From Perkinsus olseni (Eukaryota; Perkinsozoa; Perkinsida; Perkinsidae): a stretch of DNA of 64,000 nucleotides. The stretch is taken from contig JABANP010000056.1 of assembly GCA_013115135.1 (NCBI GenBank), positions 124,001 through 188,000 of the forward strand, in the 5' to 3' direction. Position numbers and translations under genes: made by a program. The notes beneath the pieces are model-generated. The model saw nothing but the letters and a program-made list of their open reading frames with translations. It was not told where the DNA came from and made no database searches. Positions 60,501 through 64,000 of the stretch are shown piece by piece (within the stretch, counting starts at the first letter, position 1; each line of letters begins with the position of its first letter).

Positions 60501-61608
60501 ACGAGAGGAACATGGTGTATCCTCAGATGCGGCGCTCTCGGGTGCTGCTGAGGGCCAAGCGGCAAGCGGAGAGCCGATGGTGCCGGCGTCCGAGCTAGCC
60601 GCAGTGAAGAAGGAGCTCGAGGATACCAAAGCCGTAGGGGTGCCTACTACCACGCTATTGATTGTTGTCTCCAGGCACTCATCTCGGCCAAGACCGCTGC
60701 TGCTACTTCTGGTGGTGGTGGTGGCGGGGTGGAGGCCATGATGGGAATGATGTCGGCCATGATGCAGCAGCAGAGCCATGCGGCACATTCTCAGAAGGTG
60801 GGGTCCTCATCTATCGGGGTGATATCTAGAGAACCTTCTCAGGAGCCTTCCCGGGGAGCTGACGCCGGGGCTGGTGGAGGTGGGCACCTCTTGTTGTCGA
60901 TCATATAGGCCAACTCTGATATTGTGAGGTGCTGGCGGCGTTATGAAGATCCAGCTCGAGGCCTTGGAGGCGGAATGTGATAGACTTCGCCATGATGCAG
61001 CGCAGGCGAAGAGCCTCGCTACTGAGGTGGTGTTTTTGAAGAGACAGGTTGCAGGTGAGTGGAGGCCTAGTAGGCGGAGGTCCACTGTGTGATGATTGTG
61101 CCACGCAGAGCTGGAAATGGAAGGGACGATGAAGAACACAGATGCTGATACTGTGGAGTCGTTGAAGGCTCAGGCTGAGAACTCAGTGAGGTTGATGGTA
61201 GCTGCCGCGCCTCCCTGTGGATGGTGTGCGGCCCGGAGGTACTTTCGTCGAGACTCTTACTAATGGAGAGGCAAATGGTGGATATTAAGGCACGGAACAA
61301 GGTGCTCGAGGACAAGCTCACTGTGAGAGGCGACTGCTCACGATGGCTGCCTTCTACTCATCTCCTCAGCTTGTCGGGCGAACGGCGAATGACGATAAGA
61401 TAAAGCAGATCGTCAATGACGCCGATCTCGCCTTCAAGGATGACCTGGATGGTGAGGGGAGCTTACACTACAACTCAGGGGAATCTTCCTTGTGGCGGTA
61501 GATACCCCGACCGTCTCAACTTTGGCCACACTGTTGGCGATGAGCAACAGGGCTCAGGAGGAGATGCGGCAACAGATGGAGATGCTCATAGAACAATCCA
61601 GGGAGTAG
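57570..61608 (+). CDS. Receiver domain - class III cyclase-like - coiled-coil fusion
   Basis: This is a multi-exon gene. Exon 1 (57570-57822) carries a two-component receiver: LLSVDDDPVNQ (acidic pocket) and LILLDVMMPGMSGYEVL (phospho-Asp). Later exons give LPVVMISAKA (Ser switch) and NDYQTKPFEKEELLARV (Lys), so all key residues are present. A class III nucleotide cyclase-like domain follows: LPPHIAEKIKQGESNISERY, FLYVVFD, LKFVGVNTIAVAGFDDE, KIGIHTGPAFAGLIG, then HFGERGTIKIGDEFVETFLV. The second metal Asp (GDAY in active cyclases) reads GVNT. From 59320 on, many small exons encode coiled coil (EGLQKRVKELEAQLKNMMSG, LEALEAECDRLRHDAAQAKS, MRQQMEMLIEQSRE) up to the TAG at 61606-61608. The coiled-coil part may be a separate gene; I see no clear break. 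Confidence 0.7.
59470..59504 (+). repeat. Short intron carrying an antisense tRNA-like core
   Basis: GTAGGATTGAACCTGCGACC...CTGCAG is flanked by coding sequence. Its reverse strand reads GCGAAGAGGTCGCAGGTTCA then ATCC, matching the gene A intron motif. GGTAG occurs at both edges (59469-59473 and 59506-59510), like a target duplication. Confidence 0.6.
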
Positions 61609-64000
61609 GGATTAACGATCATCTGTAATCCTGACTAGCCTCCATCAGGCAGCAGACACAGCGGCCTGCACTGGGCTTCGCTGGTCTGACCCAAGGAAGT
61701 CGGCCCTCCGAGGGGATGCCTCTGCCGACACACTTCGACTCGACTATGTAGGTTCTCACTCAGCCGCGTTAGAGCGTTGAGTCGACAGCAGCGTGCTGAG
61801 CTGCATCAGGTGAGTATTGGAAGGTTTTCTGTCAGGCGGTCCAACGGCGGATTCTCCCGGACGATGGGTTGGCCTCAAGTATCCACCAAGCGCTACCGTC
61901 CTATTTACTGATGATCCAGACTGCCGTTGTCTGTGCTGCCTCATGTTGGGCTTTCGCCTCTCATGCTCATCCTGTTGTTGCTCGGCACGATAGCTTTCGA
62001 GTTGGAGTAGCAAATAGGGGCGAGGTCGGTGCTCAGCTCAATTGCAGCATCGGTGAGGATTATGACGAAGCGTCATGGACGCTTGAACGATAGAGCTAAT
62101 CTACATCCGTGATCTTGGACTGTGAGCTTGACTGTTTAGTCCTGCGCCGCAGAATCTGCGGCGGCTGGTACCGATGATCGGTAACCGATCTGATCTGGTG
62201 GTGTGATACAGAAGCTACTTATACTGTTGGCGATCAGTTTCATAGTGAATTGGTAACACTATTGCGACTGTGGTTACCACAGCCACACGGCTGGTAAGTT
62301 ACCAGTGGTAATCACAGTTTTCTTGCAATACTCAGTATTGCTGCCAGGACACCATTTTTGGGTATCAACTTCGGCCACGCAAGAGTATTGAATACTGCGC
62401 AGGAGGATCGACGTGCAAACTTTGCACTGCAAAGGGTCATCCAGGTACTTCTGTTGTTCCAAGAGGGAACATCCTCCCGACGCTGCGTCGGGAGCAACTT
62501 GGAACACAAACCACCAGGTGGTTCAAGGAACTACGGTGGGTCCTGGTAGGCTCGCGTTTTGCGGTAGAGGTTGGGAAATGGTGAGTTTATGCGTCACTGA
62601 CGCCGTTGCGGCGTTCAATCAACTCAAGAAGTAGGCATAATAACGAGGCATGCATGCTCAATGAATTGCTACGTTGCTCTGCGATGATCTATGTGCTGCC
62701 TGATAGTGTCCTCCGCGGGCTACACTTTCATATATCGTAAGCGGCCTCTAACAGTGTTAGACTAACACGGACTCTATCTATCGGGCCTTCTCCGAGTCAT
62801 CTCTGGCCCTGTGTTCTAGGAACAGGAGTGGACCATCACACCTGGGAAGTCTGAGGCTTTGTGGCTATACGCACCACTTGGCCCAGCCTCTCGGATTTGA
62901 GCCCTTGCCGTAGTGATGTAGAGACCCTAGTGAACTCGAGGAACAGCGCTCACGGCTCACTGAGCCGAGCGGGTATGTGGCGAAAGTCGGCGACAGCGTT
63001 GTGTAGATAGGGAACATATGCCGTGTGTAGTCGTCGTTCATGGACTTCAGCCGGCCGAGCTAATCGTGGAGCCCGACGTTGGCTGCCTCCTCAGGAGGGC
63101 GCCGGAGGAATCTGATGATGATATCCGTTTTCTCTCTGTGGTTCCGCCACACGAGCCGCTGAGCGGCTGCCGCTCGCTCATGGTTAGGATCCTTACACCC
63201 GTGATCATTCGCTCGATCTACGAACTGATTTCGTTGGCCTCATTGGCACTGTTCACATAACTTGGGCCATGTGTGCATTCCGAATCACTTCATTAATCCC
63301 CATGAACATAAAAAAATCAGTAAAAGGAGTGTACTGCATTACTGCATGAAGGCTTCAGCATGGGGACTCGTTGCTTTCAGCATCGGGTACTAGGTGTCGT
63401 CGACGTCGCAAGAAAACGGGTTCAAGTGTATGACAGTCTAGTTAACTACACCGAGCACAGGCACATGCGTGACGTGTTCCTCACGTAATGTATGTATCAC
63501 ACATAATGTATGTGTGGGATGGAATCAAGTACGCGCTGTATCAGGTGCGCTCTGTCACTATTGCGGGACGATGCGATTCGTCGATCGTCGATTGCGTAGA
63601 TGATGTAATCATTTCGTCGGAATGGAAAAGCAGTTTTTGATTTAAAATTTGCCATCTCTACCCAAGCATCTATGACGGGTTCTTCAAAATCTAGTACCGA
63701 CGACGCGGCCAGAAGAAGAGCCCACCTTCGTCTATAAGTAGTCGAGTTTAAAAATCAGAATGCATCACGGAGGCTGAGTGGAGAACGCGTCCAAGAAGTT
63801 CACATACGTGGTCTAAATTGTTGAGTAGTCAAGGACTGCCTCCCAATGAGATTGTTGGCCCGTATCCATGGTTTGGTTGGTGGAAAGATTGAAGAAGGGA
63901 CTACGGCTGGTAGCTTGGTTACTGTTAAGTTGGGTTCGATGTTGGCGCTCCCGACTGCAGAACTCGAGGCCATGTTGGTCTCAAAAGGGTAGAAAAAACT
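61609..64000. other. No gene recognised; nested quasi-palindromes at 62100-62560
   Basis: No ORF here has recognisable content. The segment 62230-62530 is a run of foldbacks. For example, CTCCCGACG/CGTCGGGAG with a 3-nt loop (62474-62494) lies inside GTTCCAAG/CTTGGAAC (62457-62505). CTGTGGTTACCACAG lies near 62268-62282 and GAACCACC-like repeats near 62506-62530. Confidence 0.55.

Noticed and set aside
63018..63260. ORF MPCVVVVHGLQPAEL...
   Set aside because: It has mixed composition, no domain, no signal peptide and no splice support in a gene-free tail of the window.
1..64000. Dinoflagellate/Perkinsus-type spliced leader RNA gene
   Set aside because: I looked for the conserved leader (…GTAGCCAT…GGCTCAAG) on both strands and saw no match. 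Its absence here says nothing about the genome.

Overview
The window is nuclear DNA from a unicellular eukaryote. Protein genes are cut by many short GT-AG introns (about 35-100 nt where I could place both splice sites), intergenic DNA is full of repeats, and several retroelement families are present. The gene set (ribosomal protein uS5/S2, mitochondrial TypA/BipA, PP4-like phosphatase, GWT1/PIG-W, PDI ending in HRDEL, nucleolar-type FKBP, receiver-cyclase fusion, lineage-specific secreted proteins) fits a protist. My best guess is an alveolate such as Perkinsus; that rests on overall style, not on a diagnostic marker.

Layout. 1-7.2 kb: gene-poor DNA made of diverged mosaic repeats, with one small secreted Cys-rich ORF (3975-4304), a decayed relative of it, and many near-perfect hairpins. 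7226-13928: a complete tyrosine-recombinase retrotransposon with split direct repeats in the order A1-gag-RT/RNaseH-YR-B1-A2-B2 (Ngaro/PAT-like), apparently dead. 14234-22033: a full-length Ty3-like LTR retrotransposon on the minus strand with intact Gag-PR and Pol ORFs, PBS, PPT, a 4-bp target duplication and almost identical LTRs. Its 5' LTR carries two later insertions, a small non-coding LTR element and a 410-bp TIR element. 22-26.4 kb: hairpin-rich DNA and a broken hAT transposase. 26.4-61.6 kb: a gene-dense block. In order: RING-H2 membrane protein (-), nuclear FKBP (+), mitochondrial TypA GTPase (-), ribosomal protein S2 (-), PDI (-), two tandem genes for an unrecognised secreted protein family (+), PP4-like phosphatase catalytic subunit (-), an unrecognised gene (-), Gfo/Idh/MocA oxidoreductase (-), an intronless secreted protein (+), GWT1/PIG-W GPI-inositol acyltransferase (-), a small membrane protein (+), and a receiver-class III cyclase-coiled-coil gene (+). 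61.6-64 kb: no gene I can support.

The genes form no operon or pathway. PDI (ER folding) and GWT1 (GPI anchor synthesis) both serve the secretory route that the several signal-peptide proteins here would use. The observations most worth follow-up are: (1) antisense tRNA-3'-half-like sequences inside or beside short introns of unrelated genes, which look like SINE- or introner-derived introns; (2) the split-direct-repeat retroelement with its array of 13 hairpin units; (3) the three-layer nested retroelement; (4) the tandem secreted family with a repeated YKP-x-W motif; (5) a receiver domain fused to a cyclase-like domain whose metal-binding position is altered. Exon coordinates were read by eye from splice consensus and reading frame; for multi-exon genes the start and end are firmer than every internal boundary.
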